Assembly (NCBI GenBank): GCA_944380945.1
Contig: CALWJG010000074.1
Coordinates: 1-7,360, forward strand
Direction: 5' to 3'
Source: an uncultured Agathobaculum sp.
GTDB lineage: Bacteria; Bacillota; Clostridia; Oscillospirales; Butyricicoccaceae
Length of the DNA stretch: 7,360 nucleotides
Shown one piece after another: positions 1 to 5,596 of this stretch. Within the stretch, counting starts at the first letter, position 1. The number at the start of each line of letters is the position of its first letter. The notes below the pieces were generated by a model. The model was not told where the DNA came from. It was given only the letters and a program-made list of their open reading frames with translations, and made no database searches. The position numbers were made by a program, and so were the translations under genes.

Positions 1-20
1 CATTTCTTATCACCTTTTTC
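1..20 (-). promoter_or_regulatory. RBS and start codon of a leftward gene that leaves the window
   Basis: Read on the minus strand, a Shine-Dalgarno stretch AAAGGTGA (17-10) is followed by six bases and an ATG formed by positions 3-1. This is a well-spaced translation start for a gene running left out of the window, so nothing can be said about its product. No convincing promoter lies between it and the ktrA terminator-like palindrome. It may therefore be reached by read-through from the ktrBA operon, or from a promoter I could not recognise. Confidence 0.6.
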
Positions 21-22
21 AG

Positions 23-54
23 CAGCTGCGGCAGGCTTCGGCCTGCCGCAGCTG
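23..54 (-). other. 14-bp perfect stem-loop in the leader of the leftward gene
   Basis: The arms CAGCTGCGGCAGGC and GCCTGCCGCAGCTG pair perfectly around a four-base loop. Read on the plus strand, the loop is the hyperstable C(UUCG)G form; on the minus strand it is CGAA. On the minus strand the stem ends five bases before the SD of the leftward gene and has no U-tract after it (the next bases are CTGAAAAA). It is therefore more likely a leader structure than a terminator. On the plus strand only TTT follows, and no plus-strand gene is seen upstream. Confidence 0.6.
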
Positions 55-92
55 TTTGATGGAGGCAGGGAAATCCGTTTTTTTCGGCAGGC

Positions 93-134
93 AAAAGGCC
101 CGCATCCCGATGCATCGGGATGCGGGCCTTTTTT
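93..134 (-). terminator. Rho-independent terminator after ktrA (perfect 40-nt palindrome)
   Basis: Positions 93-132 are a perfect inverted repeat: AAAAGGCCCGCATCCCGA, a TGCA centre, and the exact complement. It lies 12 bases downstream of the ktrA stop. Read leftward, the GC-rich stem is followed by only four U before GCC. Read rightward, six T follow. The structure can act in both directions and may be leaky in the ktrA direction, which would let transcription reach the leftward gene at position 3. Confidence 0.8.
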
Positions 135-144
135 CGTTTGGGTT

Positions 145-825
145 TTACTGCTCCTGCAGCGCCTGTTCAAAGCGGTCGATATTGTTGCCCTTGCCGATCA
201 CGGCGACGATGTCGCCGGCCTGGAACCGGTACTGGGGCGAAAAATCGACCTGCGTCTGGTGGTCGCGCTCGACGGCGATGATGTTGACGCCGTACTGGCG
301 GCGCACGTCGGCCTCGTGGATGCTCTTGCCGATCAGGCCGCCGTCCACCTGGATGCGGCGGATCTCGACCTGATTGTCCAGCGAGATATAGTCGAGCAGG
401 TTGTTCGAGATGATGCGCTTGCCGATGCGCACGGCCATATCGGATTCCGGATAGACGACCGTCGCGCCCAGATGCCGCAGCACCTCGCCGTGCTCGCGGC
501 TGTTGGCCTTGGCGATGACGTGGGGCACGCCCATCTTGATCACGGTCATGGTGGTCAGCACGCTGACGTCCACCTTTTCACCGATGCAGATGGTCACGGT
601 CTGGCAGTTCTGGATGCCGGTCTCCTCGAGCGATTCCTCGGTGAGCGTCTCCACCACAAAGGCGAAATCGGTGTACCGGCGCACCGCCTTGACCTTCTGT
701 TCATCCTTGTCGATCGCAATAACGTCCTTGCCGGATTCCGCCAGCGTTTTGACCAGCGCCGTGCCGAAGCGGCCCAGGCCGATCACGCCGAAGGAGGAGG
801 AAAAGTCCTTTTTTTTCATAATCAT
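145..825 (-). CDS. ktrA: KtrA/TrkA-type potassium uptake regulatory subunit (RCK protein)
   Basis: Cytosolic regulatory subunit of a Ktr/Trk potassium importer. Proteins of this type form an octameric ring under the KtrB membrane dimer and gate it in response to ATP/ADP. The N-terminal Rossmann RCK_N domain (about 12-135) shows the nucleotide motif G16-x-G18-x-x-G21 and the acidic D39 at the end of the second strand. A TrkA_C/RCK_C domain (about 145-224) follows; in Firmicutes this domain often binds cyclic di-AMP, but binding here is inference. At 226 residues it matches single-unit KtrA/KtrC, not the doubled 450-residue E. coli TrkA. It starts four bases after the ktrB stop, so the two are surely co-transcribed and probably translationally coupled. 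The start is ambiguous: ATG at 825 or ATG at 819 (MKKKDF). AAGG at 826-829 sits too close to the first and is well spaced for the second. Confidence 0.93.
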   Translation of the reverse strand: MIMKKKDFSSSFGVIGLGRFGTALVKTLAESGKDVIAIDKDEQKVKAVRRYTDFAFVVETLTEESLEETGIQNCQTVTICIGEKVDVSVLTTMTVIKMGVPHVIAKANSREHGEVLRHLGATVVYPESDMAVRIGKRIISNNLLDYISLDNQVEIRRIQVDGGLIGKSIHEADVRRQYGVNIIAVERDHQTQVDFSPQYRFQAGDIVAVIGKGNNIDRFEQALQEQ

Positions 826-829
826 TACC

Positions 830-2131
830 TTACCCTATCATAATTTGTTCTTCCGTATAACGCACGCTCGGCTCGGGGCGGTTGATCCAGACCGAGAGCA
901 GGGTGAACGCGCCCAGACGGCCGGTGTACATGGTCAGGATGATGACCAGCTTGCCCGCCACGCTCAGGTCGGGGGTGATGCCGGTCGACAGGCCGACCGT
1001 GCCGAAGGCGGAGACGACCTCGAACAGAAGCTGGATGAAGTCGTACTCCGGCTCGAGAATGCACAGCAGGAACGTGCCGATGAATACCACCAGCGCGCTC
1101 AGCAGCGCGATCACCGAGGATTTGCGCAGCATCTCCTGCGGCAGCGTGCGGTGGAACGCGCCCGGCAGGCGCTTGGAAAAGACCGTGCGCGCCTCCTGCA
1201 TCAGGGCGAAGAAGGTGGTGGTCTTGATGCCGCCGCCGGTCGAGCCGGGTGAGGCGCCGATGAACATCAGGATGACCAGCACAAACAGGCCGGCGTTGGT
1301 GAACGAGCCGATCGGATAGGTGGAAAAGCCCGCGGTGCGCGCGGAAACGCTGTGGAAAAACGCACCCAGCCAGGTGATGTCCTCGGTCGCCTTGAGCAGC
1401 AGCGTGCCCACGGCGAGCAGCACGCCTGTCGTGGTCAGCACGACCTTGGAGTGCAGCGTCAGCTTGCGGAACGAGCGGCAGCGGAGCACGTCCAGCATGA
1501 CCAGAAAGCCGATGCCGCCGCAGATGATCAGGCCGCAGGTGGTCAGGTTGAGCAGCACGTCCGCCTGATAGGGGATCAGGTTGCGCAGGCCGCCCAGAAT
1601 GTCAAAGCCGGAGTTGTTGAACGCGGCGACCGAGTGGAAAATGCTGATCCACAGCGCCTGACCGAAGGGGTAGTCCTGAATGAACGTGATAAAGCTGAGC
1701 ACCACGCCCGCGCCCTCGAAGCACAGCGTCATCAGCAGCACGGCCTTGACCAGCCGGACCATGCCGGCGACGCTGTCCACATTGAGCGCGTCCTTGACCA
1801 GCAGGCGCTCCTTGAAGCCGACGCGGCCGCCGGCGGCGAGGATCAGGCCCACGCCGACCGAGGATACGCCCAGACCGCCGATCTGGATCAGTCCCGCGAC
1901 CACGGCCTGACCGAAAAAGGTGAAATGCTCGGCCGTGTCAATGGCGATCAGGCCGGTGACGCAGACCGCGCTGGTCGAGGTGAAGAGCGCGTCGATAAAC
2001 GATACCTCCGCGTCCGGCCGGACCGAGACCGGCAGAAGCAGCAGCCCGGCGCCGATCAGGATGACAAGCGCAAAGCCCAGCGCGATCAACCGGCCGGTCG
2101 GCTGCTTTTGAATAAATTTGTCAAATGACAT
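830..2131 (-). CDS. ktrB: KtrB/TrkH-family potassium uptake membrane subunit
   Basis: Membrane translocating subunit of the Ktr potassium (often Na+-coupled) importer. It has the four-fold M1-P-M2 architecture. The four selectivity-filter turns are visible: SAVCVTGL (G60), FNNSGF (G175), RTAGFST (G269) and FGTVGLS (G380). The glycine-rich intramembrane gating segment of the third repeat, GASPGSTGGGIKTTT (292-306), is intact. The C-terminal GRLGAFT (404-410) carries the conserved arginine of the family. Its 433 residues fit KtrB (about 445) better than E. coli TrkH (483). The ATG at 2131 is supported by family length and the expected N-terminus (PTGRLIALGF). However, it has no SD at normal distance: the nearest strong one, AAAGGAGG, is 36 bases upstream across a predicted hairpin. 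It is the first gene of the ktrBA operon. Confidence 0.95.
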   Translation of the reverse strand: MSFDKFIQKQPTGRLIALGFALVILIGAGLLLLPVSVRPDAEVSFIDALFTSTSAVCVTGLIAIDTAEHFTFFGQAVVAGLIQIGGLGVSSVGVGLILAAGGRVGFKERLLVKDALNVDSVAGMVRLVKAVLLMTLCFEGAGVVLSFITFIQDYPFGQALWISIFHSVAAFNNSGFDILGGLRNLIPYQADVLLNLTTCGLIICGGIGFLVMLDVLRCRSFRKLTLHSKVVLTTTGVLLAVGTLLLKATEDITWLGAFFHSVSARTAGFSTYPIGSFTNAGLFVLVILMFIGASPGSTGGGIKTTTFFALMQEARTVFSKRLPGAFHRTLPQEMLRKSSVIALLSALVVFIGTFLLCILEPEYDFIQLLFEVVSAFGTVGLSTGITPDLSVAGKLVIILTMYTGRLGAFTLLSVWINRPEPSVRYTEEQIMIG

Positions 2132-2186
2132 GACGTTCGCGGGGCACGCCCTGCGGCGCGGTCCCGCCCTCCTTTGTGAATTTCAT
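2121..2186 (-). CDS. Possible 21-codon upstream ORF overlapping the ktrB start
   Basis: An ATG at 2186 opens a short frame whose product would be MKFTKEGGTAPQGVPRERHV plus a final I. It ends at TGA (2123-2121), so it overlaps the first codons of ktrB by 11 bases in another frame. It has its own SD, AGGA (2196-2193), at a spacing of six bases. It lies downstream of the predicted transcription start near 2227. Ribosomes finishing this frame would stop eight bases past the ktrB ATG, ideal for translational coupling. ktrB itself lacks a normally placed SD. Against it: the peptide resembles nothing I know, and short frames occur by chance. Confidence 0.35.
   Translation of the reverse strand: MKFTKEGGTAPQGVPRERHVI
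2132..2175 (-). promoter_or_regulatory. Distant SD plus hairpin at the ktrB translation start
   Basis: On the minus strand, AAAGGAGG (2175-2168) is directly followed by GCGGG (2167-2163), AC, CGCGCC, a GCAG loop, GGCGTG, C and CCCGC (2143-2139). Seven bases then precede the ktrB ATG. The two arm pairs make an 11-bp stem with one G-U pair and a small internal loop. If folded, the hairpin removes the intervening bases and places the SD at an effective seven-base distance from the ATG. Hairpin-bridged SDs of this kind are known for phage T4 gene 25. The same SD lies inside the possible upstream ORF as its codons 3-6. Confidence 0.5.
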
Positions 2187-2224
2187 AACGGTTCCTGTAT
2201 GGAAACGGACGGTATGCCCGCCCC

Positions 2225-2246
2225 ATGGTGTATAAGATAACACCAT
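2225..2246. promoter_or_regulatory. Candidate operator: inverted repeat over the ktrB -10 box
   Basis: The seven-base arms ATGGTGT (2225-2231) and ACACCAT (2240-2246) are perfect inverted repeats with an eight-base spacer. They cover the whole predicted -10 hexamer and the start site of the ktrB promoter. A protein bound here would block polymerase, so this is a plausible repressor operator. No repressor gene is in the window and I do not recognise the motif as that of a particular family. Confidence 0.4.
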
Positions 2247-2262
2247 TGCCCCGCGCCGTCAA
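2234..2262 (-). promoter_or_regulatory. Sigma-A-type promoter for ktrBA
   Basis: On the minus strand, TTGACG (2262-2257) and TATCTT (2239-2234) are separated by exactly 17 bases. The predicted start is near 2227, giving a leader of about 95 bases before ktrB. The -35 matches consensus at five of six positions and the -10 at four of six. I saw no c-di-AMP (ydaO-type) riboswitch or other known potassium riboswitch in the leader. Confidence 0.65.
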
Positions 2263-2282
2263 TAGCAAAGGCGGGCAAGATC

Positions 2283-2320
2283 GTTAACGCTGTGTTAATG
2301 AATGGCGGGCGGCGGTTAAC
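2283..2320. repeat. Three phased GTTAA(C/T) boxes upstream of ktrB
   Basis: GTTAAC (2283-2288), GTTAAT (2294-2299) and GTTAAC (2315-2320) begin 11 and 21 bases apart, so they lie on the same DNA face. They sit about 56 to 93 bases upstream of the predicted ktrB start, and further upstream of the MATE promoter. Direct repeats of about 11 bp resembling TTAACA are typical of OmpR/PhoP-family response regulator sites. An OmpR-family regulator is encoded at 5583-6278, but a link is only inference. Confidence 0.35.
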
Positions 2321-2376
2321 AGGCCGTCAATGCGGCGCAGAACGGCCGTGGCCGGGGAAAAGCCGCCGGCGCTGCC

Positions 2377-2405
2377 TTGACTTTTGCAGGGGCGGGCGGT
2401 ATAAT
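2377..2405 (+). promoter_or_regulatory. Near-consensus sigma-A promoter for the MATE gene
   Basis: TTGACT (2377-2382) and a perfect TATAAT (2400-2405) are separated by 17 bases. The predicted start is near 2412, 90 bases before the MATE ATG. This is the strongest promoter in the window and should be highly active unless repressed. Confidence 0.85.
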
Positions 2406-2412
2406 ACAAAAA

Positions 2413-2426
2413 GTCCGATATCGGAC
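2413..2426. promoter_or_regulatory. Candidate operator: 14-bp perfect palindrome at the MATE start site
   Basis: GTCCGATATCGGAC is fully self-complementary and begins within a base or two of the predicted transcription start. Its position just downstream of a near-consensus promoter fits a repressor site, as is common for TetR- or MarR-controlled drug efflux genes. In RNA it could also form a short 5' stem-loop (five pairs, ATAT loop). No cognate regulator is visible nearby. Confidence 0.5.
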
Positions 2427-2448
2427 GGAATACATCGACGCAAATTGC

Positions 2449-2494
2449 CCTGCCGGCGCGGGCGCTTCCGCGAAACCGGCAGGACAAGAAAGGA
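2449..2494 (+). promoter_or_regulatory. Leader hairpin and SD of the MATE gene
   Basis: CCTGCCGG (2449-2456) pairs perfectly with CCGGCAGG (2476-2483). Inside it, CGCGG (2457-2461) pairs with CCGCG (2468-2472), leaving an AAA bulge and a six-base loop. The structure ends five bases before the SD AAAGGA (2489-2494). The SD itself is seven bases from the ATG and left single-stranded. There is no U-tract, so this is not a terminator. Confidence 0.55.
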
Positions 2495-2501
2495 AATCCC
2501 T

Positions 2502-3875
2502 ATGAACTCGGCGACCTTATTTGCCAGGACCGCCCCGCTCAAGCTGTTTTTCATCGCCGCGATCCCCGGGGCGATCAGCATGCTCGCCTCGGCGCTGTAC
2601 CAGACGATCGACGGCGTGTTCGTCGGCCAGTTTCTGGGCGGCACGGCGTTTGCGGCGCTCAATCTGGCCATGCCGTTCGTCATCATCAACTTTTCGCTGG
2701 CCGACCTGATCGGCTTCGGCTCATCCGTGCCCATCGCGATCAAGCTGGGGCAGAAGGAGGAGCGCGAGGCCTGCAACATCTTCACCTGCGCCTGCCTGAT
2801 GATCGTGGGCACGGGCGCGGCGATCGGCGCGCTGCTGTATGCGGCCGCGCCGCTGCTCATCCGGCTGATGGGCGCGGAGGGCGAATTTGCCGCGCTTGCG
2901 GTGCAGTACATCCGGGTGTATGCGATCGGCTCCCCGGTGACCACGATCGTCTTTGCAATGGACAACTTCCTGCGCATCTGCGGCTATATCCGCGGCAGCA
3001 TGCTGCTCAACATCCTGATGAGCGTGCTGAGCGCGGCGCTCGAATTCCTGTTCCTCGGCGTGCTCGGCTGGGGCATCTGGGCGGCTGCGCTCGCGACCTG
3101 TACGGGCATGGCAGTGTGCGCGCTGCTGGCGCTCATCCCGTTCGTGCGGGGCAGGGCGCTGCTGCGCTTCTGCCGGCCCCGCTTCCGCGCGGCGACCGTG
3201 CGGCAGATCATCGCCTGCGGCAGCCCGAACTTTCTCAACAACATCGCCGGGCGCATCACCTCCATCCTGCTCAACTTCATTCTGGTGCGGCTGGGCGGGG
3301 AGGACGCGGTATCGGTCTACGGCGTTTTGATGTATGTGGACGGCTTCATCCAGCCGCTGCTCTACGGCATGTGCGATTCGCTGCAGCCCGCGGTGGGCTA
3401 CAACTGGGGCGCGGGCAAGCGCTCGCGCGTGCGCGCGATCGAAAAATGCTGCTTTGCCGCCGCGGCGGTGATCTCGCTGGCGGCCGCGGCGCTCATCCTG
3501 CTGCTGCCCGGGCCGCTCACCCTGCTGTTCATGCCGGGTGCGCAGGGGGCGGTGCTCGCCATGTCGGTCGGCGCGCTGCAGCTGTTCAGCGCCACCTATG
3601 TGACGCGGTGGTTCTCCTTTGCCGCGCAGAGCTATATGCTTGCGGTCGAAAAGCCGCTGTCCGCCTCGCTGATCTCGGTATCGACCGCGCTTTTGTTCCC
3701 GGCGACGCTGGTCGTGCTGCTGTGGCCGCTCGGCCTGACCGGCATCTGGCTCAACTTCGCGGGCACGGCGCTGCTCGCCGCGGTGCTGGCCGCCGCGGTG
3801 CTCCTGCGGCAGCGGCCGGACCTGAACCGGCCCGACAGCGCAGATCCAAACGAGCCGGAAAACCAAACGGGATAA
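2502..3875 (+). CDS. MATE family multidrug/cation efflux transporter (MepA-like)
   Basis: Inner-membrane antiporter of the MATE family, probably exporting organic cations or drugs in exchange for Na+ or H+. The substrate cannot be read from sequence. It has 457 residues and about 12 hydrophobic segments in two MatE halves (about 15-215 and 235-435). The first half carries the family signature around D38-G39 (TIDGVFVGQFLGG) and NLAMP (54-58). The second carries QPAVGYNWGAGK (295-306), typical of MepA-like members. The frame stays open 210 bases upstream, but the ATG at 2502 is preferred: it has the SD AAAGGA seven bases upstream, lies downstream of the promoter, and begins exactly where family homology should start. 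The tail after 436 is hydrophilic. It stands alone, converging on the kinase gene, and is probably controlled at the palindrome after its promoter. Confidence 0.93.
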   Translation: MNSATLFARTAPLKLFFIAAIPGAISMLASALYQTIDGVFVGQFLGGTAFAALNLAMPFVIINFSLADLIGFGSSVPIAIKLGQKEEREACNIFTCACLMIVGTGAAIGALLYAAAPLLIRLMGAEGEFAALAVQYIRVYAIGSPVTTIVFAMDNFLRICGYIRGSMLLNILMSVLSAALEFLFLGVLGWGIWAAALATCTGMAVCALLALIPFVRGRALLRFCRPRFRAATVRQIIACGSPNFLNNIAGRITSILLNFILVRLGGEDAVSVYGVLMYVDGFIQPLLYGMCDSLQPAVGYNWGAGKRSRVRAIEKCCFAAAAVISLAAAALILLLPGPLTLLFMPGAQGAVLAMSVGALQLFSATYVTRWFSFAAQSYMLAVEKPLSASLISVSTALLFPATLVVLLWPLGLTGIWLNFAGTALLAAVLAAAVLLRQRPDLNRPDSADPNEPENQTG

Positions 3876-3878
3876 CAC

Positions 3879-3904
3879 AAAGGCTGCCCTCGCGGGCAGC
3901 CTTT
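3879..3904. terminator. Bidirectional terminator between MATE and histidine kinase genes
   Basis: AAAGGCTGCCC and GGGCAGCCTTT form an 11-bp perfect stem with a TCGC loop, three bases after the MATE stop. Rightward, TTT then CCGTTT follows; leftward, TTTGTGTT follows. Its position between two converging genes fits a shared terminator. The U-tracts are short. Confidence 0.8.
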
Positions 3905-3961
3905 CCGTTTGTCAAAATGTTTCCGCGCCGCAGGCGCGTGCAGAACCGCCGCGCTGAGGTG

Positions 3962-5596
3962 CTATTTTGTGCTTTCCGGCGCTGCGGCATGCGACGGTTC
4001 GTCCGTGTCCGGCTGCCGCCGCGGCAGCGTGATCACAAATTCGGTCTTCCAGCCCTCCCGCGGCGGGTCGGCCAGACAGATCGTGCCATGGTGCAGGCTG
4101 ACGATGCGCTGCACGATCGCCATGCCCAGCCCGGTGCCGCTGCCCGTGGTGCGCGCCGCGTTGCCGGTGACAAACGGATCGAACAGCGTCTTTCGGATGG
4201 CGGGCGGGATGCCCGCGCCGTTGTCCCCGATGGACAGGCAGACCTGATCCCCCGCCGCCCGCAGGACGACAAACAGCGTCGTGCCGGGCGGCGCGTACTG
4301 GATCGCATTGCCGGTCAGGTTGTCCAGCAGGCGGCGCAGCAGGCGCGGGTCGGCCTCGCAGGGCACGGCTTGCCCGGGCAGGTCGGGCGCAGGCCGCAGG
4401 CCCGCGGTCTCCAGCTCGAGGTATTTTTCCGCCAGATAGGCGCGCACCAGCGCGCACAGGTCGAGCGGCTCCGCCTCAAGCCTATACGCCGGATGGTCGA
4501 GCCGGGCATAGGCGAACAGCGTGTCCAGCAGCGCGGCGCTGTCCGCCGCCTTGCGGCAGATGGTGTCCAGATACTGCTTTTCCCTGTCCGGCGGAACGAC
4601 CCCGTCCGCCAGCGCCTGCGCATAGCCGCGGATGACGGTCAGCGGGGTCTTGAGATCGTGCGACAGGTCGGCGACGATGCGCTGCTTTTCCTGCGCGGCC
4701 TGCGCGCGCGCCGCATCCGCCTGCTCGAGCTGGTCGAGCAGGTGGGTGAAGCTCTCGGTCACATAGGAGAGCTCGCGCGGGACGCGCGCCGGCCCGACCT
4801 CGATCCGCTGCCCCGCGCCATAGGCGACGATCGCCTCGTGCAGCGGGCGGAGCGAGCGCCGCACCCCGCGGCTGAGCAGCCGCGCCAGCACGAACACCGC
4901 CAACGCCATCGCCGGCACGGACAGCAGCCGCAGCCGCCCCGCGTGCTCGAGCGCGCGCTGGTAGCTCTCGTCCGTCAGCATGGGCGCGGCGAACACCAGC
5001 GTGCGGTCCGCGCCGTCCGCCGTCTCGTATCCGTATTTGGAGATCTCCCAGTCGCCGCGGTAAACGCCCTGCAGCAGCGCAAACTGCCGCCGGTCCAGCC
5101 GCTCCAGACCGGGGAACAGGCCGCCCTCCACGATGCGGTAGCTGCGGTCGACGATGCAGTAATCGATGAACTCCTCGGCGCCGGTATCCGCGTGGAACAG
5201 GTTGAGCGCGATATAATAATACTGCGCGCCGCTCTGGTCGGTGGTCTCCGCCACCGAATAATACAGCTGATGGTCCGCATTGCCGATCAGCCAGAGGTCC
5301 GCCGGACGGATATACGCCGCGAGCGCGGGGTCGCTCGCATACAGCATCTGGTCGTCCGCATCGAACACGAGAAAGGCGCACCGGTCCAGCCGCGGCAGCG
5401 CGGCGAAATCGTCCGCCGCCAGCGCATCCTCATAGGCGAGCACCCGGTCGGCCGTGGGGAACGCCCGGTCGAGCCGGCCGGCGATCAGCGCGCCGACCGC
5501 GGCGTTCAGGCCGAACAGCAGCAGCGAGCACAGCAGGAAATAGGTCAGGCAGGTGCCCAGCAGGCTGCGGCCCGCCGGTCTGCTACGGCCGCTCAA
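3962..5596 (-). CDS. Membrane sensor histidine kinase, two-component system
   Basis: Sensor kinase of an EnvZ/PhoR-like pair. In order: transmembrane segment about 11-38; a large extracytoplasmic sensor region about 40-222; a second membrane segment about 223-241; a HAMP-like linker about 241-292; a HisKA domain with SHDLKTPL (phosphoacceptor H313); and a HATPase domain with N-box N430, G1 DNGAGIP (458-464), F-box FDPF (472-475) and G2 GSGTGLG (485-491). All catalytic boxes look intact. The sensor region is unassigned; FDADDQMLYAS (78-88) recalls PAS/Cache-like folds, and it contains only two cysteines, C73 and C147, which could form a disulfide. The start is a TTG at 5596 that overlaps the end of the response regulator by 14 bases, with weak SD-like GGGG seven bases upstream. 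No ATG or GTG lies near the start of the first membrane helix, so the TTG and translational coupling are preferred. Confidence 0.92.
   Translation of the reverse strand: MSGRSRPAGRSLLGTCLTYFLLCSLLLFGLNAAVGALIAGRLDRAFPTADRVLAYEDALAADDFAALPRLDRCAFLVFDADDQMLYASDPALAAYIRPADLWLIGNADHQLYYSVAETTDQSGAQYYYIALNLFHADTGAEEFIDYCIVDRSYRIVEGGLFPGLERLDRRQFALLQGVYRGDWEISKYGYETADGADRTLVFAAPMLTDESYQRALEHAGRLRLLSVPAMALAVFVLARLLSRGVRRSLRPLHEAIVAYGAGQRIEVGPARVPRELSYVTESFTHLLDQLEQADAARAQAAQEKQRIVADLSHDLKTPLTVIRGYAQALADGVVPPDREKQYLDTICRKAADSAALLDTLFAYARLDHPAYRLEAEPLDLCALVRAYLAEKYLELETAGLRPAPDLPGQAVPCEADPRLLRRLLDNLTGNAIQYAPPGTTLFVVLRAAGDQVCLSIGDNGAGIPPAIRKTLFDPFVTGNAARTTGSGTGLGMAIVQRIVSLHHGTICLADPPREGWKTEFVITLPRRQPDTDEPSHAAAPESTK

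Larger units (their letters stand above)
2132..2501. other. 370-bp divergent regulatory region between ktrB and the MATE gene
   Basis: No protein gene of normal size is supported here. The region holds the ktrB and MATE promoters facing apart, two separate palindromes at predicted transcription starts, three phased GTTAA boxes, a possible short upstream ORF, and hairpins beside both SD sites. The entries within it give the details. Bases 2321-2376 are GC-rich and show nothing I can name. Confidence 0.75.

Noticed and set aside
809..819. Run of eight A just after the second ktrA ATG, a possible slippage or phase-variation site
   Set aside because: It encodes the ordinary MKKK start common in Firmicute proteins, and the frame is intact. 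One run of eight without other signs does not support switching.
2086..2226. A 46-codon minus-strand frame with an ATG almost at the predicted ktrB transcription start, a possible leaderless gene
   Set aside because: It runs into ktrB in another frame, has no SD, and its basic low-complexity product looks like noise. The shorter frame at 2186 with its own SD is the better candidate.
2132..2227. c-di-AMP (ydaO-type) or other known riboswitch in the ktrB leader
   Set aside because: The leader is only about 95 bases long and shows none of the conserved blocks I would expect. Only simple hairpins are visible.
2721..3878. A 385-codon minus-strand frame opposite the MATE gene
   Set aside because: Composition is Arg/Gln/His/Glu-rich without any domain, and it is antisense to a clear transporter. 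It is a codon-bias shadow.
3924..3938. CGCGCC-GCA-GGCGCG stem downstream of the kinase gene as a terminator
   Set aside because: It has no proper U-tract in either direction. The hairpin at 3879-3904 is the better terminator.
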